64,000 bases of DNA from an uncultured Actinomycetes bacterium (lineage in GTDB: Bacteria > Actinomycetota > Geothermincolia > Fen-727 > JACVIW01), in contig CAKZLU010000033.1 in NCBI GenBank assembly GCA_937127245.1, positions 124,001-188,000 on the forward strand, read 5' to 3'. Positions 27,654-34,551 of this stretch are shown here, in pieces. The first letter of the stretch is position 1, and every line of letters starts with the position of its first letter. The position numbers and the translations under genes are program-made. The notes under the pieces were generated by a model. The model was not told the origin of the DNA and searched no databases. It saw only the letters and a program-made list of their open reading frames with translations.

Positions 27654-28931
27654 ATGGACATTGAGCCGGCTGCCTCCGAGGAGATAAAAAGGAGAATCGC
27701 TGAGATACGGAGCGCAGATATCATGGTTGCGATTCCCTCCTTTAACAACGAATCAACCATTTCCAGGGTGATGCAAGTTGTAGCCGACGGCCTTTCAAGC
27801 TTCTTCGGCGACAGGAAATGCGTTCTTTTCGTTTGCGAAGGGGGATCGCTTGACGAGACCAAAAACGTGGCACGCGCCACCGACATCGGACTGACGGTCG
27901 AAAAGATAGTTGGCACATACCGGGGCTCATCCGGAAAGGGAAATGCTTTGAGGGCGGTGTTTTACGCTGCGATTGAGCTCGGGGTTGAGGGATGCGCTCT
28001 GATTGACGCTGACACGAGAAGTATTACCCCGGACTGGGTTAACAATCTGCTCGATCCCGTTATCTACGAGGGTTACGATTTCGTGGCTCCTTTCTACAGG
28101 AGATACAAGTATGATGGAACGATCACAAATCTTCTCGTTTATCCTCTTGTTTCCTCGCTATACGGCAAAAAGTTGAGACAACCCATAGGCGGTGATTTTG
28201 CGCTCTCTCGAAAAATGCTCGAGATGTTCAGAAAGCAGAAGGTCTGGGACGGTTATGTCGAGCAGTTTGGAATAGACGTTTGGATGACTATCAGCGCTAT
28301 CACTGAAGGCGCGAAGATATGCCAGGCAAACCTCGGGGCAAAAATTCATGACGCGAAGGACCCGGCTTTTTCCCTTGGTCCTATGTATATGCAGGTGCTT
28401 TCAACTCTTATGAGGTCCATGTCGAGGTTCGAGGATAAATGGAAATCCGTTGTGGCTGTTGAGGAGGTGAAGGTAAAAGGGACAGCCGTCCCCACAGACC
28501 CCGAGCCAATTCCTATAAGCGTCACGAGGCTAATCGAGGAATATGTTATGGGCATGAAGCATTTTTCCCCGCTCTACAGGGAAATCCTCAAAGAGGAGAA
28601 TATTCGCAGTCTTGAGATGATTGCTGGGTCTCGAGTCTGCACTCCCGAGGGTTACTGCGATTTTCACATACCCTCAGATCTGTGGGCGCGAATCGTGTAT
28701 GACATCTGCGTTATTTTTAACTGCTGGAAAGGAAATACTCACAAACTCATAGATCTATCATCCCCTTTGTATTTTGGAATGGTCGCTTCGATCGCCAATC
28801 TGACGCGGGATTTGAGCGATGAAGACGCGGAGGATGTTATTGAGGGGAATCTCAAGTCTTTCGTCAAGGAAAAGGATTATCTCATTAAGAGATGGGAAGA
28901 ATTAAAAGCGGGTAAGGTCTGCGTAGATTGA
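27654..28931 (+). CDS. Glucosylglycerate synthase-like glycosyltransferase, paralogue 2
   Basis: This 425-residue paralogue of the preceding gene shares motif after motif: ADIMVAIPSFNNESTISRVM, CEGGSLDETKNVA, SSGKGNALRAVFYAA, LIDADTRSITPDWVNNL, YRRYKYDGTITNLLVYPL and RQPIGGDFALS. The differences near the acceptor pocket (NADGG versus CEGGS) suggest a different acceptor or donor. ATG 27654 is chosen since GGGGGAG lies 5 nt upstream; TTG 27618 would add 12 residues. A two-step pathway, for example glucosylglycerate to a disaccharide, is a reasonable inference. Confidence 0.8.
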   Translation: MDIEPAASEEIKRRIAEIRSADIMVAIPSFNNESTISRVMQVVADGLSSFFGDRKCVLFVCEGGSLDETKNVARATDIGLTVEKIVGTYRGSSGKGNALRAVFYAAIELGVEGCALIDADTRSITPDWVNNLLDPVIYEGYDFVAPFYRRYKYDGTITNLLVYPLVSSLYGKKLRQPIGGDFALSRKMLEMFRKQKVWDGYVEQFGIDVWMTISAITEGAKICQANLGAKIHDAKDPAFSLGPMYMQVLSTLMRSMSRFEDKWKSVVAVEEVKVKGTAVPTDPEPIPISVTRLIEEYVMGMKHFSPLYREILKEENIRSLEMIAGSRVCTPEGYCDFHIPSDLWARIVYDICVIFNCWKGNTHKLIDLSSPLYFGMVASIANLTRDLSDEDAEDVIEGNLKSFVKEKDYLIKRWEELKAGKVCVD

Positions 28932-28948
28932 GATTTTTTCCCAATCTT

Positions 28949-30625
28949 TCAAACGGACATCCTGAGACTTGCCCTCACGTTGAACGGGGGCACGTTATCT
29001 GGGTCAATGAGCGCGTCAACTACCACAGGTCCTTTTATTTTAAGAGAAGCGGAAATCACCCACTCTATTTCTGAGTCATTTTGTATTCTGTAGCCCGCCG
29101 CACCGAATGCTTTCGCGGTCTCGGCAAAATCCGGGTTTCCGTGCTCGGTACCGTAGATCCTTCCTGCGAACTGGAGCCTTTGACGGAAATTCAGGACTCT
29201 ATACATCCCGTCGTTAAAAACAAAGACCTTTACGGGTATCTTCTCGCGCACGGCCGTCTCAAGATCCTGCATCGTCATCATGAAATCCCCGTCGCCGAGA
29301 ACGGCAACTGATATCACATCCGGGTGCACGAGTTTTGCTGTCATTGAGGCGGGGAACCCGAAGCCCATTGATCCAAAGTTAACGGCTGAGAGATACGTTA
29401 GAGGCTTAAGGCATTTTATATATGCCATCGGGTAGAGCAGGTGCATTCCAGCCCCAACGCTTAATATCATGTCTGACGGATAAATGCTTGAGATGCTCTC
29501 CGCAAGTAAACCAGGCGAGACCCCTCTCGTGCCTGGCTTTCTGCCCAGTTCTAAAGCTGTCTTCCAATCATCTCTTGCTTGGCTTAAAACATCGTTCCAT
29601 CTCGAGAGCGCTCCTTTAGCCGGACCTTCCGCCAGATCAAGGGCTGATTTCAAAAAATCACGGACGTCGCATTGGATGAAAACACAATCCGGGCAAAGCG
29701 GGGATATCGATTTTCTCGATATATTCACTATGGTGATTTTAGCGTTTCGGGGTATTAAGGTGAACTCATATGTTGTCATGTCGCTCAAGCCGGCACCCAG
29801 ACAGAGGAGCGCGTCACAATTTTCCAGTGCACAGTCAGCGACGCTGTTTCCTCCCCCGAAGCCCACTCTTCCAAAGCAAAAGTCATCATCCTCGGGAATT
29901 GTTCCTCTTCCGTTGCCGGTGGTTATAACGGGAATCTCAAGTTTATGGGCTAACCTGATAAGCATCTTCTCGGATCTTGAATAGGCCACCCCTGCTCCAG
30001 AGAGTACCAGGGGGAGGTTCGCTTCTTTCAGGCTATCTAATGCGGATTTTACGCTGTCAGGGGCTGGTGCTGCTGATTTCTCCGGTTCAACCGGGGATTT
30101 GTCCATTTCCCACTCCGCTTCTTCTTGCCAGATATCTTCGGGTATTTCTATTACCACTGGACCCCTTGCACCGCTTATAGCGCGTTTCCAGGCCTCGCGC
30201 ACTGTACTTGAGACCATCTCGGCGCTTTCGATTCTGTACGTTCCTTTGCACAGACCGGAGAATAAGCCGCAGTGGTCAAGTTCGAGCATTCCATCGCAGC
30301 CGGACAGTCTTCTTTTAACCGCGCCCGTCAAGAGAATCATCGGAGATGAGTCTTTGTAGGCGTTTGCGAGAGATATCATAGCGTTGCAAGCTCCCGGTCC
30401 TGAATGGACGAGCGCGACACCAGGCTTTCCGGTAAGCCTCCCTTCAGCGTCAGCCATACTCGCTGCGACTTGCTCGTGACGGCAGGAGATGTATCGGATG
30501 CTTCCTCTCATGTCGAATAAAGCATCAACGAAAGCGACGTTTGATGTTCCGATTATCCCGTAAACTCTTTTTGTACCCAGAGCGTACAGCGTCTCTGCGA
30601 GAATTTTTGCTCCCTTGGCTCTCAT
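28949..30625 (-). CDS. ThDP-dependent enzyme of the acetolactate synthase/benzoylformate decarboxylase family
   Basis: This complete three-domain ThDP enzyme has 558 residues. The catalytic glutamate is in SCRHEQVAASMADAEGR, the first GPG in LVHSGPGACNAMISL, and the ThDP/Mg motif in LGDGDFMMTMQDLETAV with FVFNDGMYRV. It is not the biosynthetic IlvB, which lies at 1-848 and is a separate gene. Lack of an adjacent small subunit and the GNPDFAETAKAFGA tail suggest a 2-oxoacid decarboxylase or carboligase such as those for 2-hydroxyacyl or sulfo/phosphonopyruvate substrates. ATG 30625 is chosen because GGGAGG lies 11 nt upstream. It follows the 2-hydroxyacid dehydrogenase gene on the same strand, so a linked pathway is likely. 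Confidence 0.85.
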   Translation of the reverse strand: MRAKGAKILAETLYALGTKRVYGIIGTSNVAFVDALFDMRGSIRYISCRHEQVAASMADAEGRLTGKPGVALVHSGPGACNAMISLANAYKDSSPMILLTGAVKRRLSGCDGMLELDHCGLFSGLCKGTYRIESAEMVSSTVREAWKRAISGARGPVVIEIPEDIWQEEAEWEMDKSPVEPEKSAAPAPDSVKSALDSLKEANLPLVLSGAGVAYSRSEKMLIRLAHKLEIPVITTGNGRGTIPEDDDFCFGRVGFGGGNSVADCALENCDALLCLGAGLSDMTTYEFTLIPRNAKITIVNISRKSISPLCPDCVFIQCDVRDFLKSALDLAEGPAKGALSRWNDVLSQARDDWKTALELGRKPGTRGVSPGLLAESISSIYPSDMILSVGAGMHLLYPMAYIKCLKPLTYLSAVNFGSMGFGFPASMTAKLVHPDVISVAVLGDGDFMMTMQDLETAVREKIPVKVFVFNDGMYRVLNFRQRLQFAGRIYGTEHGNPDFAETAKAFGAAGYRIQNDSEIEWVISASLKIKGPVVVDALIDPDNVPPFNVRASLRMSV

Positions 30626-30738
30626 TTGACGCGTTCCTCCCTTTAAATTCCTATTCATTCTTCTCCCTTGAACAGAGGAAGAAAAACCGGAAAAGAAAAG
30701 CGAACTATCTGAAACGAATGGATACAGGTCTTTTTTCG

Positions 30739-31755
30739 CTAACGCGTAAGACCCGGTTTCTCGACACCGTTTACGATATTCAATACAGGGTTTCCTTCAA
30801 GTGCCGCTTTGATGTTTTGAAGAGAAGCCGTTATTATCCTGAGTCTCGCCTCGTTCGTGGCGCCAGCTATGTGAGGCGTGAGAATAACGTTTGGCGCACT
30901 GATTATCTGGCTTGAGATCGAAGGCGGCTCCTCTTTGAAAACATCGAGCGCAGCGGCTGCTATTTTTCCTTCTGATAGAGATTTTGCAAGCGCGTCCTCG
31001 TCGACTACCCCTCCTCTGGCGACATTAATCAGAATCGCGTTTTGCTTCATCATGGAGATTCTCCTTGCGTCTATCATTTTTCTCGTTTCATCCGTGAGGG
31101 GCACATGAAGGGAAATAATGTCTGCTGTTGACACAAGTTGGTCAAGGTTGCAGTAGGTGAGGTCAAGCTCCTTTTCCGTGTCGCCATCCAGCTTCACTTT
31201 GTCGTAATAGATCATTCTGACACCGAAGGGTTTGAGCCTTTTACTCACCTCTTTGCCTATTCTTCCCATCCCGACTATACCAACGGTCTTCCCGTTAAGT
31301 TCAAAGACACCGATTCTTGCCATCTCATCCTGAGCCCATATTCCGCTTTTTGTCTTTTCATGTGCGAGTAAAAGTTTTTTAAGGCAAGCAAGCACGACCA
31401 TTACCGTGTGCTCAGCCACTGGAACGGAGTTCGTCCCCGCCACGTTTGCCACGGGAATACCCATACTTGCTGCTTCTTCTATGTCGATGTCCTGATAACC
31501 AACAGAGGGTTGTTGTATGAGAATACAGCGGTTAGCGTTTCTAATAACTTCCGCCGTCAGTTTGTTCTTGTTGGTGTAATCCGCCAGGATTACATCAGCT
31601 GAGGAAACAGCCTTTTTCAGCTCTTCGGTTGCTTCACCGCGAAATGTCTCATATTCGACGCTCTCGGCGGTATCGGCTCCCCCTATAATTGCCATGAGGC
31701 TTTTGACGACACTCTCTTCAAGAGGTGACAGGATTAAAATTTTACTGCTTCCCAT
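30739..31755 (-). CDS. D-isomer specific 2-hydroxyacid dehydrogenase
   Basis: This NAD(P)-dependent D-2-hydroxyacid dehydrogenase has 338 residues. It shows VGIVGMGRIGKEVSKRL near residue 160, the arginine in INVARGGVVDEDALA, the glutamate in LDVFKEEPP and the histidine in LTPHIAGATNEARLR. It has no ACT domain, so it is not a regulated SerA like the one at 3758. The Asp in YYDKVKL after beta2 favours NAD. It lies first in a minus-strand pair with the ThDP enzyme: one could reduce a 2-oxoacid made or consumed by the other. ATG 31755 lies behind a weak GGGAGG-like region (CGGGAGGCTC). Confidence 0.87.
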   Translation of the reverse strand: MGSSKILILSPLEESVVKSLMAIIGGADTAESVEYETFRGEATEELKKAVSSADVILADYTNKNKLTAEVIRNANRCILIQQPSVGYQDIDIEEAASMGIPVANVAGTNSVPVAEHTVMVVLACLKKLLLAHEKTKSGIWAQDEMARIGVFELNGKTVGIVGMGRIGKEVSKRLKPFGVRMIYYDKVKLDGDTEKELDLTYCNLDQLVSTADIISLHVPLTDETRKMIDARRISMMKQNAILINVARGGVVDEDALAKSLSEGKIAAAALDVFKEEPPSISSQIISAPNVILTPHIAGATNEARLRIITASLQNIKAALEGNPVLNIVNGVEKPGLTR

Positions 31756-31805
31756 TGAGCCTCCCGTTGTTTAGCGAGGAGAAATGTCCAGGAACTAGTT
31801 TACAT

Positions 31806-31833
31806 AGAAAAAGCCCCTTTCGGGGCTTTTTCG
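31806..31833 (-). terminator. Rho-independent terminator of the small peptide gene
   Basis: On the minus strand AAAAAGCCCC-GAAA-GGGGCTTTTT forms a perfect 10-bp stem with a GNRA-type loop and a U-run. It begins two bases after the stop of the 20-codon gene. It separates that gene from the dehydrogenase gene downstream on the same strand. Confidence 0.93.
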
Positions 31834-31834
31834 G

Positions 31835-31897
31835 TTAGCAACTCTTCGAGCACTTACAAGTGCTTGATGCCTTCTTGGCAACTTTCGCGATGCGCAT
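31835..31897 (-). CDS. 20-residue Cys/Lys-rich peptide, candidate RiPP precursor
   Basis: A minimal gene encodes MRIAKVAKKASSTCKCSKSC, with three cysteines in a CxCxxxC C-terminal arrangement and five lysines plus one arginine. The support is strong for so short a frame: a near-perfect SD (AAAGGAGGAGA) ends 5 nt before the ATG, and a 10-bp hairpin terminator begins two bases after the stop. No signal peptide is present. It lies divergently, 371 bp from a Cys-rich small protein and a radical SAM/SPASM enzyme. A basic leader and a Cys-containing core is what a thioether-forming radical SAM peptide substrate looks like. A metal-binding mini-protein, or a leader peptide for nothing downstream, is the alternative. 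I do not recognise the family. Confidence 0.75.
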   Translation of the reverse strand: MRIAKVAKKASSTCKCSKSC

Positions 31898-32268
31898 CGT
31901 GCTCTCCTCCTTTCGGATGGGCTTCGATATCTAAATTTTACAACCGTAGCCGTTCGGTGTGAAGAAAAAAACAACAATAAATTTAGTCGGTGCTTCAATT
32001 ACATGCTATGCCGTTTGGAGGAGAATATCTGGAAAGAGCGCGGGCTCTTTTCAGAGGGTCAATGGTTTTCTAACGGGAACTGATGCTAACATTTTCATTG
32101 CAAAAGGATTTTTTGCGGTTTGAGAGTGTTCGTTGTCTCCAAGATGTTTAAGGAGGGAATCTTGTAATAAGTTGAGGGTTTGCCGGAGCGCTGAAATCCT
32201 TAATTGTTTTCCGACCGAATTACGGTGCTCGCACCTTCCTGCGGATAACTTTTCACTGGAGGTCCAAC
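31898..32268. promoter_or_regulatory. Divergent intergenic region between the peptide gene and the radical SAM operon
   Basis: This 371-bp region must contain the promoters for both directions. No pair of clean -35/-10 boxes stands out; on the minus strand TAAAAT near 31935-31945 is a possible -10. A 7-bp hairpin with a GCGG loop lies at 32033-32050 (AAAGAGC/GCTCTTT). An unused SD-like AAGGAGGG near 32150 is followed by TTG-TAA, so it encodes nothing. Confidence 0.45.
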
Positions 32269-32490
32269 ATGAAGGAATTTCCTGAATTTCAAAAGAGGGT
32301 ACGGGCTTTCCTCGACGGAAGCCTCACTTTAGAAGACGAAGTGGAATTCAAAAGGCTCCTTTGCTCGGATTGCGATTTCTTCAAGCCAGGCGAAGATGAA
32401 AACCTTTGTTGCGGTTGTTTTCTCATTCTTAAAAGACTCATAACCCGTGGATACATAACACTGAAAGAGATCAGCGATGCCCTCAAATAG
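32269..32490 (+). CDS. 73-residue Cys-rich accessory protein of the radical SAM gene
   Basis: This small protein has an N-terminal helical part (FPEFQKRVRAFLDGSLTLED), a cysteine cluster LLCSDCDFFKPGED then ENLCCGCF, and a helical C-terminus LILKRLITRGYITLKEI. The five cysteines in a CxxC...CCxC pattern suggest a zinc or Fe-S site. ATG 32269 has CTGGAGG 6 nt upstream. Its stop overlaps the start of the radical SAM gene by 14 nt, so the two are translationally coupled. The function is unknown to me; a chaperone, electron carrier or peptide-recognition partner of the enzyme is plausible, and it could itself be a substrate. Confidence 0.85.
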   Translation: MKEFPEFQKRVRAFLDGSLTLEDEVEFKRLLCSDCDFFKPGEDENLCCGCFLILKRLITRGYITLKEISDALK

Positions 32491-33643
32491 TGAGACCTAT
32501 CTTGCTTTGAATAGTCGAGTCTGCCTAAAAAAGCTTGAGTTTCCCTCGGTGTACAAACCTGAGGCTGATGAGCTCTACGAGGTTGACGCTTTAGGGTTTG
32601 AGGAGTTATCGCGTTGCGACGGAACTTATGAAATGTCTTCGGTGCGTATGACAAGAGATTTCATGGAATTCTGCTTTACCGAGGGAATCCTTCGTAGGAA
32701 CACCCTGCCTTCAAAGAAGCTAATACGCGTGGGGAGAAATGAAATTCCCTCCCTGAGGTACCTCATGGTTGAGGTGACGGATAGATGTAACCTTTCTTGC
32801 GCGCACTGTTATGTGGGCGAAGGAAAGGGAAAAGACATGGATGTTGGAATGCTGAGCGCTTTGGCGGAGGAATTCGAGAATATGGGGGGCTTGAGGTTTA
32901 TTCTCACAGGTGGCGAGCCGCTTCTTCACCCGCGGTTTGGTGAAATAAACCAATTGTTGATGGGAAGGGATTTCAGGTCGATTCTTCTTACTAACGGTAC
33001 TCTGGTTGACTGCGAGATTGCTTCAGAGATTCAATTTGATGAAGTTCAGGTTTCCATAGATGGTATGCGTCAGGGACACGAAATTATAAGGGGCAGGGGA
33101 ACTTTCGACCAGGTCGTCAAGGGTTTGGAGCATCTCAGAGAAGCGGGGGTGCCCGTTTCAGTGGCTACGATGATTCATCGCAAGAATCTAACCGAACTAA
33201 AAGCTCTTGGGTCATTCATAAGAAGTTACGGGGTAATTGGCTGGGCGCTTGACGTTCCTTGTTCCGCCGGAAGGCTTGAAGGCAAGGAAGAATTCATAAT
33301 ACCCGAGGCGCGCGAGGCGATAAGATATTTGAATCTTTCTTTTGGCTCCGAACAGCACGAATCGACCGGGAACTATACTTGCGGTGCTCACCTCGCTTGC
33401 GTCAAGGTAAGCGGGGTGCTGACCAAGTGCGGCTTTTATGATGACTGGAACGGAGGGAATGTAAGCGAGGGCTTAAGAGAAGCCTGGCGACGCCTACCGA
33501 AGATTGTGATAGATGAGCTTGAATGTGATTGCGCCTTTCTCGATGAATGCAGGGGTGGATGCCGATATAGGGCGGAATTACATTCAAACAGTAAAGGGCC
33601 AGATCCTTTGGCTTGCGCGAAGTATCTTGGAAAGTTTGATTGA
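32477..33643 (+). CDS. Radical SAM/SPASM enzyme with N-terminal PqqD-like region (putative RiPP maturase)
   Basis: The 388 residues fall into three parts. Residues 8-75 (from YLALNSRVCLKKLE, through ADELYEVDALGFEELSRCDG, to FMEFCFTEGIL) resemble a PqqD/RRE winged-helix peptide-recognition domain. The radical SAM core has CNLSCAHC at residues 104-111 (CxxxCxxC), then FILTGGEPLLHPRF and VQVSIDGM. The C-terminal part from about residue 300 holds eight cysteines, ending CDCAFLDECRGGC, the SPASM auxiliary-cluster pattern. This architecture is that of thioether- or carbon-crosslinking RiPP maturases. Its start overlaps the Cys-rich small gene. The best candidate substrate is the divergent 20-residue peptide; heme-d1/AhbC-like metabolism is an alternative for the SPASM family. 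Confidence 0.88.
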   Translation: MPSNSETYLALNSRVCLKKLEFPSVYKPEADELYEVDALGFEELSRCDGTYEMSSVRMTRDFMEFCFTEGILRRNTLPSKKLIRVGRNEIPSLRYLMVEVTDRCNLSCAHCYVGEGKGKDMDVGMLSALAEEFENMGGLRFILTGGEPLLHPRFGEINQLLMGRDFRSILLTNGTLVDCEIASEIQFDEVQVSIDGMRQGHEIIRGRGTFDQVVKGLEHLREAGVPVSVATMIHRKNLTELKALGSFIRSYGVIGWALDVPCSAGRLEGKEEFIIPEAREAIRYLNLSFGSEQHESTGNYTCGAHLACVKVSGVLTKCGFYDDWNGGNVSEGLREAWRRLPKIVIDELECDCAFLDECRGGCRYRAELHSNSKGPDPLACAKYLGKFD

Positions 33644-33816
33644 ATGTAAGGGTCGATAAAGGCTCCCATGAGGCTTGATTGTTTGTTTGCGCGGTTTGCT
33701 GCATTTCTCTGGCATGGAAGTGTGTTTTCATCTGTCAAACGCTGACAAACCCGGGCACGTGGTTTGTCCCTTAAGGAGAGGTATTTCTCATAAAATAGCC
33801 AATCTTTAGCATTTTT

Positions 33817-33830
33817 GTGGGTCTTTGTGG
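33817..33830 (+). promoter_or_regulatory. MraZ-box-like repeat pair (distal)
   Basis: GTGG occurs at 33817 and again at 33827, a 10-bp period (GTGGGTCTTTGTGG). MraZ rings bind direct repeats containing TGGG/GTGG spaced by about one helical turn, and they repress the dcw promoter. The match is by pattern only. Confidence 0.5.
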
Positions 33831-33975
33831 AAAAAGAAAAAATCTTAAAAATCGTTTTCAATTAGGAAAAAGAAGGATTTAAAAATTAAGCAATTCCAGT
33901 CTGAATTCCTACATGTTGTGGTTATAATTCAATAATCCACAATATATTCCACATTTCCACATTTATGCATTTCCG

Positions 33976-34007
33976 GTGGATTCCTACCCTGAGGTGGTAA
34001 TCTGTGG
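33976..34007 (+). promoter_or_regulatory. MraZ-box-like repeats (proximal to mraZ)
   Basis: GTGG motifs lie at 33976, 33994 and 34004. The last two have the 10-bp period expected of MraZ boxes (GTGGTAATCTGTGGAA). They are 47-78 bp before the mraZ start, where autorepression would act. Confidence 0.6.
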
Positions 34008-34054
34008 AATTTTAAGAATTATATTGACCATAAAAAGGTTGAAAGTGGTAAGAA

Positions 34055-34516
34055 ATGGTATTAAAATATGAGATCATGTCGAGATTGAGGTTTGGCTTTT
34101 ACGGTGAATTTGAGAGAAACGTTGACCACAAAGGAAGGATGATGCTTCCTCGTGAGTTTAAGTCTTATTTCTCCGAGGGGCTCATTATTACAAGGGGTCT
34201 TGATGACTGTCTTGAAATCTACACTCCGGAGGAATGGGAAAAGATTTTGGAGAAAGTCCACCAGCTACCCCAATCCAGCGAAGATTCCAGGACCTTCGTT
34301 CGTTTCTTTTTCACCAATGCATATTTTCTTGTTCCCGATGCTCAGGGACGAATCATGATACCCGCGAAACTCAGAAAGATCATCTCGCTTAAGAACCAGG
34401 TTATTGTGGCCGGTGTTGGTAACAGGATCGAATTGTGGAACCCCGAGGCATGGGGGAAGTTCCAAACCGAGAAGCTCAAAGACTATAAGAACTCAGCGAT
34501 CCAGACGGGTATCTGA
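34055..34516 (+). CDS. mraZ: MraZ transcriptional regulator
   Basis: This is the SpoVT/AbrB-fold regulator at the head of the dcw cluster. It contains two copies of the MraZ domain: FYGEFERNVDHKGRMMLPRE (about 12-50) and FVPDAQGRIMIPAKLRK-type FLVPDAQGRIMIPA (about 90-130). It forms rings that bind GTGG repeats upstream of its own gene. The start is uncertain: ATG 34055 gives 153 residues, ATG 34076 gives 146 and matches relatives about as well; neither has a good SD. It is followed by rsmH after 35 bp. Confidence 0.93.
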   Translation: MVLKYEIMSRLRFGFYGEFERNVDHKGRMMLPREFKSYFSEGLIITRGLDDCLEIYTPEEWEKILEKVHQLPQSSEDSRTFVRFFFTNAYFLVPDAQGRIMIPAKLRKIISLKNQVIVAGVGNRIELWNPEAWGKFQTEKLKDYKNSAIQTGI

Positions 34517-34551
34517 CCACTTTCGCGTGCTTTGAGAAGCGCAGGTTTTCA

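Larger units (their letters stand above)
33644..34054. promoter_or_regulatory. Long upstream region of the dcw cluster
   Basis: This 411-bp region has no supported gene. It is AT-rich towards mraZ and carries repeated GTGG/CCAC motifs, including two pairs spaced exactly 10 bp, as expected for MraZ operators. A TATAAT at 33923-33928 is a possible -10 for the cluster, but its -35 is poor. CCAC motifs at 33937, 33949 and 33957 add further sites on the opposite strand. Confidence 0.6.

Noticed and set aside
32120-32170. Strong SD-like AAGGAGGG upstream of the radical SAM operon
   Set aside because: The next in-range start codon is TTG followed at once by TAA, so no gene is encoded; it may be chance or a relic.
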